Below are positions 17,317 to 24,087 of a DNA stretch of 40,470 nt, one piece after another. The notes beneath the pieces are model-generated. The model made no database searches. It was not told where the DNA came from and saw only the letters and a list, made by a program, of their open reading frames with translations. A program made the position numbers and the translations under genes. Each line of letters starts with the position of its first letter. Position 1 is the stretch's first letter. Origin of the DNA: Flavobacterium seoulense (GTDB lineage Bacteria; Bacteroidota; Bacteroidia; Flavobacteriales; Flavobacteriaceae); assembly GCF_000695795.1 (NCBI RefSeq), contig NZ_JNCA01000025.1, positions 1 through 40,470 on the forward strand, in the 5' to 3' direction.

Positions 17317-17365
17317 AAGAGAAAAAGCGTTGCTTTATTTTTTTTATAAAAAAAACGAAATATTC

Positions 17366-17396
17366 TTTGTGTTGTTGGAAATAAGTTATATATTTG
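17366..17396 (+). promoter_or_regulatory. Promoter of the aromatic amino acid operon
   Basis: TTTG (17366-17369), a 19-nt spacer and TATATTTG (17389-17396) fit the Bacteroidota promoter consensus fully. Transcription should start near 17403, giving a leader of about 180 nt before pheA. Confidence 0.8.
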
Positions 17397-17440
17397 CCAG
17401 CGTTAAAAATAATAATTCATAGAGAATAATATTTATCAAA

Positions 17441-17497
17441 ATGTCAAATAACCGTTTCTATTTTAGTACTTCTTTTTATTTCTTTAGCGAGAGATAA
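17441..17497 (+). CDS. Phe/Tyr-rich leader peptide of the aromatic operon attenuator
   Basis: An 18-codon reading frame, MSNNRFYFSTSFYFFSER, starts about 38 nt after the predicted transcription start. Seven of its 18 residues are Phe or Tyr, in two clusters (F6-Y7-F8 and F12-Y13-F14-F15). It precedes a terminator with an overlapping antiterminator and genes for Phe and Tyr synthesis. This is the arrangement of ribosome-mediated attenuation: stalling at Phe or Tyr codons when the charged tRNA is scarce would leave 17497-17504 free to pair with 17549-17556 and prevent termination. That the frame is translated is inferred. Confidence 0.85.
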   Translation: MSNNRFYFSTSFYFFSER

Positions 17498-17556
17498 GGA
17501 TTGTGCTATGGTAATTTGAGAATATAAGATAACAAATAAAACTAATATACAATCCT
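17497..17556 (+). promoter_or_regulatory. Antiterminator of the aromatic attenuator
   Basis: AGGATTGT (17497-17504), which starts at the last base of the leader stop codon, is perfectly complementary to ACAATCCT (17549-17556). The second arm overlaps the first six bases of the terminator stem, so the two hairpins exclude each other. Confidence 0.8.
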
Positions 17557-17579
17557 GATGAAAATCAGGATTTTTTTTT
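17551..17579 (+). terminator. Attenuator terminator upstream of pheA
   Basis: An 8-bp stem (AATCCTGA 17551-17558 with TCAGGATT 17565-17572), 6-nt loop, and nine T (17571-17579). It ends only 6 nt before the pheA ATG and lies inside the operon leader, so it acts as a conditional terminator. Confidence 0.9.
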
Positions 17580-17585
17580 GAATAA

Positions 17586-18428
17586 ATGGAAGCAAAAATT
17601 GCGATACAAGGTATAGTAGGTTCTTTTCATCATCAGGTGGCTCAGGAGTATTACGATCAGGATGTGGTTGTTGATGAGTGTTTGTCCTTTGATGAATTAG
17701 TAGATAGTCTTTTGTCAGGTAAATCAACTCAGGCAGTGATGGCTATTGAAAATTCTATTGCAGGACCAATTATTCCAAATTATGCCTTAATCGACAAGAA
17801 TAATTTACATATTATAGGAGAGCATTACTTGAGAATTCATCAAAACCTGATGGCATTAAAAGGACAAAGTATCGCTGATATAAAAGAAGTGTATTCGCAT
17901 CCAATGGCATTATTACAATGTATGGATTTCTTAAAGCAATATCCGCACATTAAATTAGTTGAAGATAAAGATACGGCTGAAACAGCCCGCAGAATCCAGG
18001 AAAATCAACTAAAAGGCGTTGCAGCAATTGCGAGTAAAACCGCAGCGAAGATGTATGATTTAGAAATTTTGGCTCCCGAAATTCAAACGATAAAAAATAA
18101 CATGACTCGTTTTGTTATTATCAATAAAGAGAATTCGTTTGTTCCAGAAAACGAAATTAACAGAGCTTCAATGAAATTCGAATTGGATCATAAACGTGGA
18201 AGTTTAGCGGCAGTTTTGAATGTAATGAGTGATTGTAAAATGAATTTGACTAAAATTCAATCGTTGCCAAAAATTGAAACACCTTGGAAATATTCTTTTT
18301 TCGTAGATGTTACTTTCGAAAAATATGAAGATTACGCCAAAGCAAAATCGTTACTAGCTATTATGGCAGAATATTTTAAAGTTTTGGGAGAATATAGAAA
18401 TACCAAACCTCTAATCAGTTTAGATTAA
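17586..18428 (+). CDS. pheA: Prephenate dehydratase
   Basis: A 280-residue enzyme that converts prephenate to phenylpyruvate. The N-terminal IQGIVGSFHHQVA and the catalytic TRF motif (NNMTRFVII, about residue 175) mark the catalytic domain (about 1-180). An ACT regulatory domain follows (about 195-272). The usual ACT motifs GALA and ESRP read GSLA and QSLP here, so the strength of Phe feedback is uncertain. No chorismate mutase domain is fused; that activity comes from the last gene of the operon. This is the first gene behind the attenuator. Confidence 0.95.
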   Translation: MEAKIAIQGIVGSFHHQVAQEYYDQDVVVDECLSFDELVDSLLSGKSTQAVMAIENSIAGPIIPNYALIDKNNLHIIGEHYLRIHQNLMALKGQSIADIKEVYSHPMALLQCMDFLKQYPHIKLVEDKDTAETARRIQENQLKGVAAIASKTAAKMYDLEILAPEIQTIKNNMTRFVIINKENSFVPENEINRASMKFELDHKRGSLAAVLNVMSDCKMNLTKIQSLPKIETPWKYSFFVDVTFEKYEDYAKAKSLLAIMAEYFKVLGEYRNTKPLISLD

Positions 18429-18483
18429 AAGGAAAAATAAAGCAGATTTTAAATTCGGGAATAGTTCAAAGTCAAAGAATAAA

Positions 18484-19629
18484 ATGATTACAACAGCAAA
18501 CAGATTAAATACAGTTGAGGAATACTACTTTTCATCAAAATTGAGAGAAGTGAGACAATTGGCATCAGAAGGAAAACCAATAATCAATATGGGAATTGGT
18601 AGTCCTGATTTGGCTCCATCACAAGCTGTTGTTGATGCTGTTGCCCTGGCTATGCAGGATCCTAATGCACATGGTTATCAAAGTTATCAGGGATTGCCTG
18701 AATTGAGAGCTAGCATGGCTGATTTTTACAAGAATAATTTTCAGGTAGCATTAAATCCAAATACAGAGATTTTGCCTTTGATGGGTTCGAAAGAAGGAAT
18801 CATGCATATTTCATTGGCATTTTTGAATGAAGGAGATCAGGTTTTGATTCCTAATCCGGGATATCCTACCTATACTTCGGTAACTAATTTAGTGGGAGCT
18901 GAGGCTGTTTATTATGATTTGGCTGAAGTAAATAACTGGGAACCTGATTTTGAAGCTTTAGAAAAATTAGATTTATCAAGAGTAAAATTGATGTGGATAG
19001 GTTATCCACACATGCCTACAGGAGCCAGAGGAAGTTTAGAGCTATTTGAAAAGTTAGTGGCTTTCGCCAAAAAATATCAAATATTGTTAGTGAATGACAA
19101 TCCGTACAGTTTTGTGTTGAATGACAATCCGATGAGTTTGTTGCAGGTTGAAGGAGCTAAAGATGTGGCTTTAGAATTGAACTCATTGAGTAAGACTTTT
19201 AATATGGCAGGATGGCGAGTAGGAATGGTTTCAGGAAATGCGGAGCTTATCGATGCTGTTTTAAGAGTAAAAAGTAATATGGATAGCGGAATGTTTTTTG
19301 GAATTCAAAAAGGAGCTATCGAAGCATTAAAAAGTGATCAGTCATGGTTTGATTCCATGAATGAAATATATAAAAAACGCCGCGTTTTAACAGAGCAATT
19401 AGCTGAAAAATTAGGTTGTAAAGTTTATAAAGAAGGAGTTGGTTTATTTGTTTGGGCAAAATTGCCTGAAGGAATAGCATCAGCAGAAAAGTTCATCGAT
19501 CAGATTTTGCATGAAAAATATATTTTTATTGCGCCGGGAACTATTTTTGGTTCTAATGGCGAGGGATATATTCGATTTGCATTATGTGTAAAAGAACAAA
19601 AAGTACAGGAAGCAATAGATAGATTTTAG
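18484..19629 (+). CDS. PLP-dependent class I aminotransferase, probably aromatic
   Basis: A 381-residue fold-type I aminotransferase. It contains GSPDLAPSQ near the start, the nucleotide-phosphate loop GSKEGIMH (about 100-107), the PLP motif LVNDNPYSF, and the Schiff-base lysine in SLSKTFNMAGWRVG. Its place between prephenate dehydratase and prephenate dehydrogenase makes it the likely transaminase for phenylpyruvate and hydroxyphenylpyruvate. Sequence alone would also fit LL-diaminopimelate or alanine aminotransferase-like activity. Confidence 0.9.
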   Translation: MITTANRLNTVEEYYFSSKLREVRQLASEGKPIINMGIGSPDLAPSQAVVDAVALAMQDPNAHGYQSYQGLPELRASMADFYKNNFQVALNPNTEILPLMGSKEGIMHISLAFLNEGDQVLIPNPGYPTYTSVTNLVGAEAVYYDLAEVNNWEPDFEALEKLDLSRVKLMWIGYPHMPTGARGSLELFEKLVAFAKKYQILLVNDNPYSFVLNDNPMSLLQVEGAKDVALELNSLSKTFNMAGWRVGMVSGNAELIDAVLRVKSNMDSGMFFGIQKGAIEALKSDQSWFDSMNEIYKKRRVLTEQLAEKLGCKVYKEGVGLFVWAKLPEGIASAEKFIDQILHEKYIFIAPGTIFGSNGEGYIRFALCVKEQKVQEAIDRF

Positions 19630-19677
19630 ATTATAATTGTTATTGATTTTTTGTCATTGATATTGAAATTGAAGAAA

Positions 19678-20535
19678 ATGAAAGTATTTGTAATAGGCAT
19701 AGGTTTAATAGGTGGTTCGATGGTTTTAGACATCAAAGCGCTTTATCCGGAAGCTACTATTTACGGAATAGACAATAACGAAAAGCACTTGCAGCAAGCA
19801 TTAGAGTTAGGAGTTATTGACATAGCAGCTACAATGGAAGATTTGCATGAAGCAGATTTTGTAATTGTATCGGTTCCTGTAAATGTTGCACTTGGTTTAC
19901 TGCCTCAGGTATTGGATTTAGTTGGAGAGAATGCCATTGTTTTAGAAGTAGGTTCGACTAAGAATCCAATTTGCAAAGCGATAGCAAATCATCCAAAGAG
20001 AAGAAATTTTATTGCAACACATCCTATTGCAGGAACTGAATTTTCTGGACCTTTAGCAGCTTTGAGAAATTTGTTTAGAGATAAAACAAATATTATTTGC
20101 GAAGTAGAAAAAACGGCTTTCAAGTTACAGGAAAAAGCTTTGGAAGTGTTTAAAAGTTTAGGAATGCGCATTCGATACATGGATCCAAAATCGCATGATA
20201 AGCATATTGCTTATGTTTCACATTTATCGCATATCAGTTCGTTTATGTTAGGGAAAACGGTGATTAATAAAGAAAAACACGAGCAGGATATTTTTGATAT
20301 GGCAGGTTCCGGTTTTGAAAGTACGGTGCGTTTAGCTAAAAGTTCACCTGCAATGTGGACGCCAATTTTTGAACAAAATAAAGCACAGGTATTAGAATCA
20401 TTAGAAGAATATATTTCGAATCTGACTCAGTTTAGGGATTTATTAGTGCAAGATGATTACAATGCAATTTATGACGAAATGACGAGCGTGAACAAAATAA
20501 GAGAAATATTAAACGGAATAAGCGTTAAGAAATAG
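19678..20535 (+). CDS. tyrA: Prephenate dehydrogenase
   Basis: A 285-residue NAD(P)-dependent enzyme that converts prephenate to 4-hydroxyphenylpyruvate for Tyr. The Rossmann motif is FVIGIGLIGGSMVLD (about residues 4-18) and the substrate motif is THPIAGTEFSGP. The helical dimerisation domain includes KSHDKHIAYVSHLSH. A longer frame opens at a TTG at 19651, but the ATG at 19678 places the Rossmann strand right at the N-terminus, as in the family. No chorismate mutase domain is fused. Confidence 0.94.
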   Translation: MKVFVIGIGLIGGSMVLDIKALYPEATIYGIDNNEKHLQQALELGVIDIAATMEDLHEADFVIVSVPVNVALGLLPQVLDLVGENAIVLEVGSTKNPICKAIANHPKRRNFIATHPIAGTEFSGPLAALRNLFRDKTNIICEVEKTAFKLQEKALEVFKSLGMRIRYMDPKSHDKHIAYVSHLSHISSFMLGKTVINKEKHEQDIFDMAGSGFESTVRLAKSSPAMWTPIFEQNKAQVLESLEEYISNLTQFRDLLVQDDYNAIYDEMTSVNKIREILNGISVKK

Positions 20536-20589
20536 AGTAAAAAGAATAGATATACACAACACAAATTAAAAAAGAATAAATTTTAAAAG

Positions 20590-21672
20590 ATGGAAAACAA
20601 GAAAGAAATGAGAAATTGGTTGGATGCATTCAAATTAGATCATCCATTTGTGATAGCAGGACCTTGTAGTGCTGAAACTGAAGAGCAAGTATTAAAAATT
20701 GCTCACGAATTGAAAAATTCAGATGTAAGCGTATTCAGAGCAGGAATTTGGAAACCAAGAACTCGTCCGGGAGGATTTGAAGGAATTGGAGAAATTGGAT
20801 TAAAATGGTTGAAAAAAGCTAAAGAAGAAACAGGATTGTTGATGGGAACAGAGGTTGCTACTGCTGCTCACTGTAAATTAGCTTTAGAATATGATATCGA
20901 TGTATTATGGGTTGGAGCTCGTACAACTGCAAATCCATTCGCAGTTCAGGAAATTGCTGATACATTAGCAGGAACAGATAAAATTGTTTTGGTTAAAAAC
21001 CCGGTAAACCCTGATATGGCTTTATGGTTAGGTGGTGTGGAGCGTTTACACATGGCTGGAATCAAAAACTTAGGGGTTATCCATAGAGGTTTCTCTACTT
21101 ATGAGAAAACGAAATACAGAAACATTCCAGAATGGCAAATTGCTATCGAATTACAAAATAAATTCCCTGATTTACCATTAATCATCGATCCATCTCACAT
21201 TACAGGAAACCGTAACATGATTCAGGAAGTGACTCAGGAAGCTTTAGATTTGAATTATGATGGTATGATTATCGAAACGCATATTGATCCGGATAACGCT
21301 TGGTCTGATGCTGCTCAACAAGTTACTCCAGATACTTTGAAACAAATTCTTAAAGATTTGAAAGTGAGAAAGGTAAGTGGAGATACTGCTGATTTCGAAC
21401 AAAAAATGACTAAATTAAGAGCTAATATCGATGTGTTAGACACTAACTTGTTAGAGCTTTTAGGAAAAAGAATGAAAGTTGCTGACGAAATTGGTCAGGT
21501 GAAAAAAGATAATAACGTAGCTGTATTGCAAAATTCTCGTTGGAATGAAATCCAGGAGAAAATGGTTGCTGAAGGAGCTAAAAAAGGATTGACAGAAGAA
21601 TTTATCGTTAAATTATTCAAATCTATTCACCAGGAAAGTATTGAGCACCAAGAAAAAATTATCAACGGATAA
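20590..21672 (+). CDS. Bifunctional DAHP synthase / chorismate mutase
   Basis: A 360-residue fusion. Residues 1 to about 260 form a type I-beta (KDO8P-synthase-like) DAHP synthase: FVIAGPCSAETEEQV, KPRTRPGGFEGIGEIGLKW, VLVKNPVNPD and LIIDPSHITGNR. Residues about 270-355 form an AroQ-type chorismate mutase (LRANIDVLDTNLLELLGKRMKVADEIGQVKK). It catalyses the first step of the shikimate pathway and the branch step to prephenate. As pheA and tyrA here lack mutase domains, this protein probably supplies both branches, and the mutase domain may serve as the allosteric sensor. Confidence 0.95.
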   Translation: MENKKEMRNWLDAFKLDHPFVIAGPCSAETEEQVLKIAHELKNSDVSVFRAGIWKPRTRPGGFEGIGEIGLKWLKKAKEETGLLMGTEVATAAHCKLALEYDIDVLWVGARTTANPFAVQEIADTLAGTDKIVLVKNPVNPDMALWLGGVERLHMAGIKNLGVIHRGFSTYEKTKYRNIPEWQIAIELQNKFPDLPLIIDPSHITGNRNMIQEVTQEALDLNYDGMIIETHIDPDNAWSDAAQQVTPDTLKQILKDLKVRKVSGDTADFEQKMTKLRANIDVLDTNLLELLGKRMKVADEIGQVKKDNNVAVLQNSRWNEIQEKMVAEGAKKGLTEEFIVKLFKSIHQESIEHQEKIING

Positions 21673-21695
21673 TTAATTTTTGATTATTATTTTAT

Positions 21696-21725
21696 AAAAA
21701 CCTACAAGTGATTGTAGGTTTTTTT
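21696..21725 (+). terminator. Terminator of the aromatic operon
   Basis: Stem CCTACAA (21701-21707) with TTGTAGG (21712-21718), extended by A/T pairs, followed by a T run to 21725. Confidence 0.85.
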
Positions 21726-21761
21726 ATATCATTGCATTGTCAAAATAATTAGAAAATAACT

Positions 21762-22286
21762 ATGAAAAAGATTTTACTAGTCGGTGCCTTGATTTTAGGT
21801 TTGAATGTTGCACATGCTCAGCTTGATGTGATTACAAAACATAATGGAGAAAATGTAAACGGAAAAGTTGTAAAACTTGAAGAATATACAATTATCTTTA
21901 AATATGACGGAGAGGATGCAGAGAATACTTTAAGTAAATATGCAGTTGAAAAAATTGTTTATGGGAAAAGTGGTCGAGTTGAGAATGTTACAGATAAAAT
22001 AGAAGTTAAAGGAGAAGAAGATTGGGAGAAAGTAGTTATTTTAGAAGATAAAGGATATGCAGCTGGTCTTAAAAAAGGAGAAGAAGTTAGAGGTAAAACG
22101 GGTTTGATCAATTATCATACTGGAAATAGCGCAGATAAAAAGGCAGAAATGAAATTAAAGAAAGCAGCTGCAATTGTAGGTTGCCCTTTTATATTAATGA
22201 CTGCAGACAAGACAACAGTTGGTTTTAATTCTAATCAATTAGGAGGGTCTCAAGCTATTAAAAAAGGTATTGGATATAAATACTAA
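21762..22286 (+). CDS. Exported protein of unknown function
   Basis: A 174-residue protein with a signal peptide (KILLVGALILGLNVAHA, cleavage before QLDVI). The first third of the mature part (KHNGENVNGKVVKLEEYTIIFKYDGEDAENTLSKYAVEKIVYGKSG) looks like a small beta-barrel module found in other exported Bacteroidota proteins. The second half contains WEKVVILEDKG and AEMKLKKAAAIVGCPFILMTADKTT, rather like a heavy-metal or lipoprotein-type alpha/beta domain. I do not recognise a named family. It is monocistronic, bounded by terminators. Confidence 0.7.
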   Translation: MKKILLVGALILGLNVAHAQLDVITKHNGENVNGKVVKLEEYTIIFKYDGEDAENTLSKYAVEKIVYGKSGRVENVTDKIEVKGEEDWEKVVILEDKGYAAGLKKGEEVRGKTGLINYHTGNSADKKAEMKLKKAAAIVGCPFILMTADKTTVGFNSNQLGGSQAIKKGIGYKY

Positions 22287-22311
22287 TTTGATTTTGTAAA
22301 ATATATAAAGG

Positions 22312-22342
22312 TCCCTGTGCTTTTTGAGTGCAGGGATTTTTC
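22312..22342 (+). terminator. Terminator after the exported protein
   Basis: TCCCTG (22312-22317) pairs with CAGGGA (22331-22336), with GU pairs continuing inward, followed by a short T run. Confidence 0.7.
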
Positions 22343-22394
22343 CGTTTATTTTGAAAGACTTTTAAAATCGTTAGCCTACAATGATAAATCATTT

Positions 22395-22402
22395 TATCTT
22401 TG
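22395..22402 (+). promoter_or_regulatory. -7 box of rsgA
   Basis: TATCTTTG matches TAnnTTTG. It lies 60 nt upstream of the ATG at 22462 and inside the longer open frame that begins at 22381, which rules out that longer start. Confidence 0.6.
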
Positions 22403-22461
22403 TAAGTTCTAGATTTAAAATCATAAATCTAAACTCGTTAATCTTCAATCATAAACCCTCT

Positions 22462-23439
22462 ATGACAGGAATCGTTTATAAATCAACAGGAAGCTGGTAC
22501 ACGGTAAAATCCGAAGAAGGGAATTTTGTGGAGTGTAGAATCAAAGGAAAGTTTAGGATGAAAGGTATTAAAAGTACCAATCCTATTGCTGTGGGCGATC
22601 GTGTTGAATATGAATTAGAAGAGGCAAATAATCAAATTACGGGAGTAATTAATACTATTGAAGATAGGAAGAATTATATTGTTCGAAAATCGGTTAATCT
22701 GTCTAAGCAAACTCATATTATTGCTTCTAATATTGATATTGTTTTCTTGTTAGTGACGATTAATAATCCCCCTACCACTACAAGTTTTATAGATCGTTTT
22801 TTGGTAACCGCCGAAGCTTACGGAATCGAAGCTGTCTTGGTTTTTAATAAAATTGATACTTTTGATGAAGAGGCTTTAGATGAACAATTATTTCTACAAT
22901 ATACGTATGAAAATATTGGTTACCAGTGTTTAAGAGTTTCTGCTCAGGAGCATAAAGGTTTAGATAAATTGACTGCTTTGATGAAAGACAAGGTAAGTAT
23001 GTTTTCGGGGCATTCCGGTGTTGGGAAATCTACTTTGGTGAATGCTATCGAACCAACTTTAAATCTGAAAACCAAACAAATTTCCGATTCACATTCGCAA
23101 GGACAGCACACCACTACTTTTGCTGAAATGTTTGATCTTTCTTTTGGTGCCAAAATTATTGATACGCCCGGAATTCGTGGTTTTGGAGTTGTAGATATGG
23201 AGAAAGAAGAAATTGGCGATTATTTTCCGGAATTTTTTAAGCTAAAAGAGAAATGCAAGTTCAATAATTGCCTGCATAAAGAAGAACCTAAATGTGCTGT
23301 AAAAGAAGCCTTGGAAAACGAAGAAATTGCCTGGTCGCGTTACAATAGTTATCTGAAATTATTAGAAGGTGATGACGAACATTATCGAACTGATATTTAT
23401 GGTGAAGATAGAAAAGACAGCGATAAATCAAGAGGTTAA
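22462..23439 (+). CDS. rsgA: Ribosome small-subunit biogenesis GTPase
   Basis: A 325-residue circularly permuted GTPase that checks late 30S assembly. An N-terminal OB-fold (MTGIVYKSTGSWYTVKS...) is followed by motifs in the permuted order G4 (FNKID), G1 (GHSGVGKSTLVN), G3 (DTPGIRGF), then a zinc knuckle with CKFNNCLHKEEPKC. The frame is open from 22381, but that ATG lies upstream of the -7 box and adds 27 residues without family similarity, so I chose 22462. Its stop overlaps the dtd start by one base. Confidence 0.95.
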   Translation: MTGIVYKSTGSWYTVKSEEGNFVECRIKGKFRMKGIKSTNPIAVGDRVEYELEEANNQITGVINTIEDRKNYIVRKSVNLSKQTHIIASNIDIVFLLVTINNPPTTTSFIDRFLVTAEAYGIEAVLVFNKIDTFDEEALDEQLFLQYTYENIGYQCLRVSAQEHKGLDKLTALMKDKVSMFSGHSGVGKSTLVNAIEPTLNLKTKQISDSHSQGQHTTTFAEMFDLSFGAKIIDTPGIRGFGVVDMEKEEIGDYFPEFFKLKEKCKFNNCLHKEEPKCAVKEALENEEIAWSRYNSYLKLLEGDDEHYRTDIYGEDRKDSDKSRG

Positions 23440-23891
23440 TGAGAGTTGTAATCCAAAGAGTTTCCGAAGCATCGGTAACTATAGAAAATAAAATTTTTGC
23501 TTCAATTCAAAAAGGTTTATTAATTCTTGTAGGTATTGAAGATGCCGATACGCAGGAAGATATTAATTGGCTATGCCAAAAAATTGCAAAAATTCGCATT
23601 TTTGGAGATGAAAATGATATTATGAACTTATCTGTTCAGGATATTAACGGAGATATTGTTGTGGTGAGTCAGTTTACACTTCATGCTGCTACCAAAAAAG
23701 GAAACCGACCTTCTTATATAAAGGCTTCAAAGCCCGAAATTGCCATTCCGCTTTATGAGCAATTTATTCGAAAATTAGAATTAGAGATTGGTAAAAAAGT
23801 CCAAACGGGACAGTTTGGAGCTGATATGGAAGTAAGCTTAGTCAATGACGGTCCTGTTACCATTATTATTGATAGCAAGAACAAAGAATAA
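23439..23891 (+). CDS. dtd: D-aminoacyl-tRNA deacylase
   Basis: A 150-residue enzyme that removes D-amino acids (and Gly from tRNA-Ala) mischarged on tRNA. The two family motifs are SQFTL (VVVSQFTLHAATKKGNRP) and the Gly-cisPro motif NDGPVT (VSLVNDGPVTIII). Its length is normal. The ATG shares one base with the rsgA stop (TAATG), so the two genes are translationally coupled. Confidence 0.95.
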   Translation: MRVVIQRVSEASVTIENKIFASIQKGLLILVGIEDADTQEDINWLCQKIAKIRIFGDENDIMNLSVQDINGDIVVVSQFTLHAATKKGNRPSYIKASKPEIAIPLYEQFIRKLELEIGKKVQTGQFGADMEVSLVNDGPVTIIIDSKNKE

Positions 23892-23936
23892 TTGGTTTAA
23901 AGTTCTATTAACTACTGTGGGCTATACTTTTTTTGC

Positions 23937-23944
23937 TATATTTG
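23937..23944 (+). promoter_or_regulatory. Candidate -7 box of the oxoamine synthase gene
   Basis: TATATTTG matches TAnnTTTG, 143 nt upstream of the TTG start. There is no clear -33 element. The long AT-rich leader in between contains no feature I recognise. Confidence 0.35.
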
Positions 23945-24087
23945 GTTATATTACTTATGAATTATAAGTTAATGTAAATCAATACTGTTTTTGCTCCAAA
24001 TAGTTTTGTGTTTATTCTTAGGATTATCGATATGGTAACTTAAAGAAATGCTTGTAAGAATTTTTAATCAATTAAATTTTTAAGATT

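Noticed and set aside
22381..22461. 27-residue N-terminal extension of RsgA
   Set aside because: A consensus -7 box (22395-22402) lies inside it and the extension has no family similarity; the ATG at 22462 fits.
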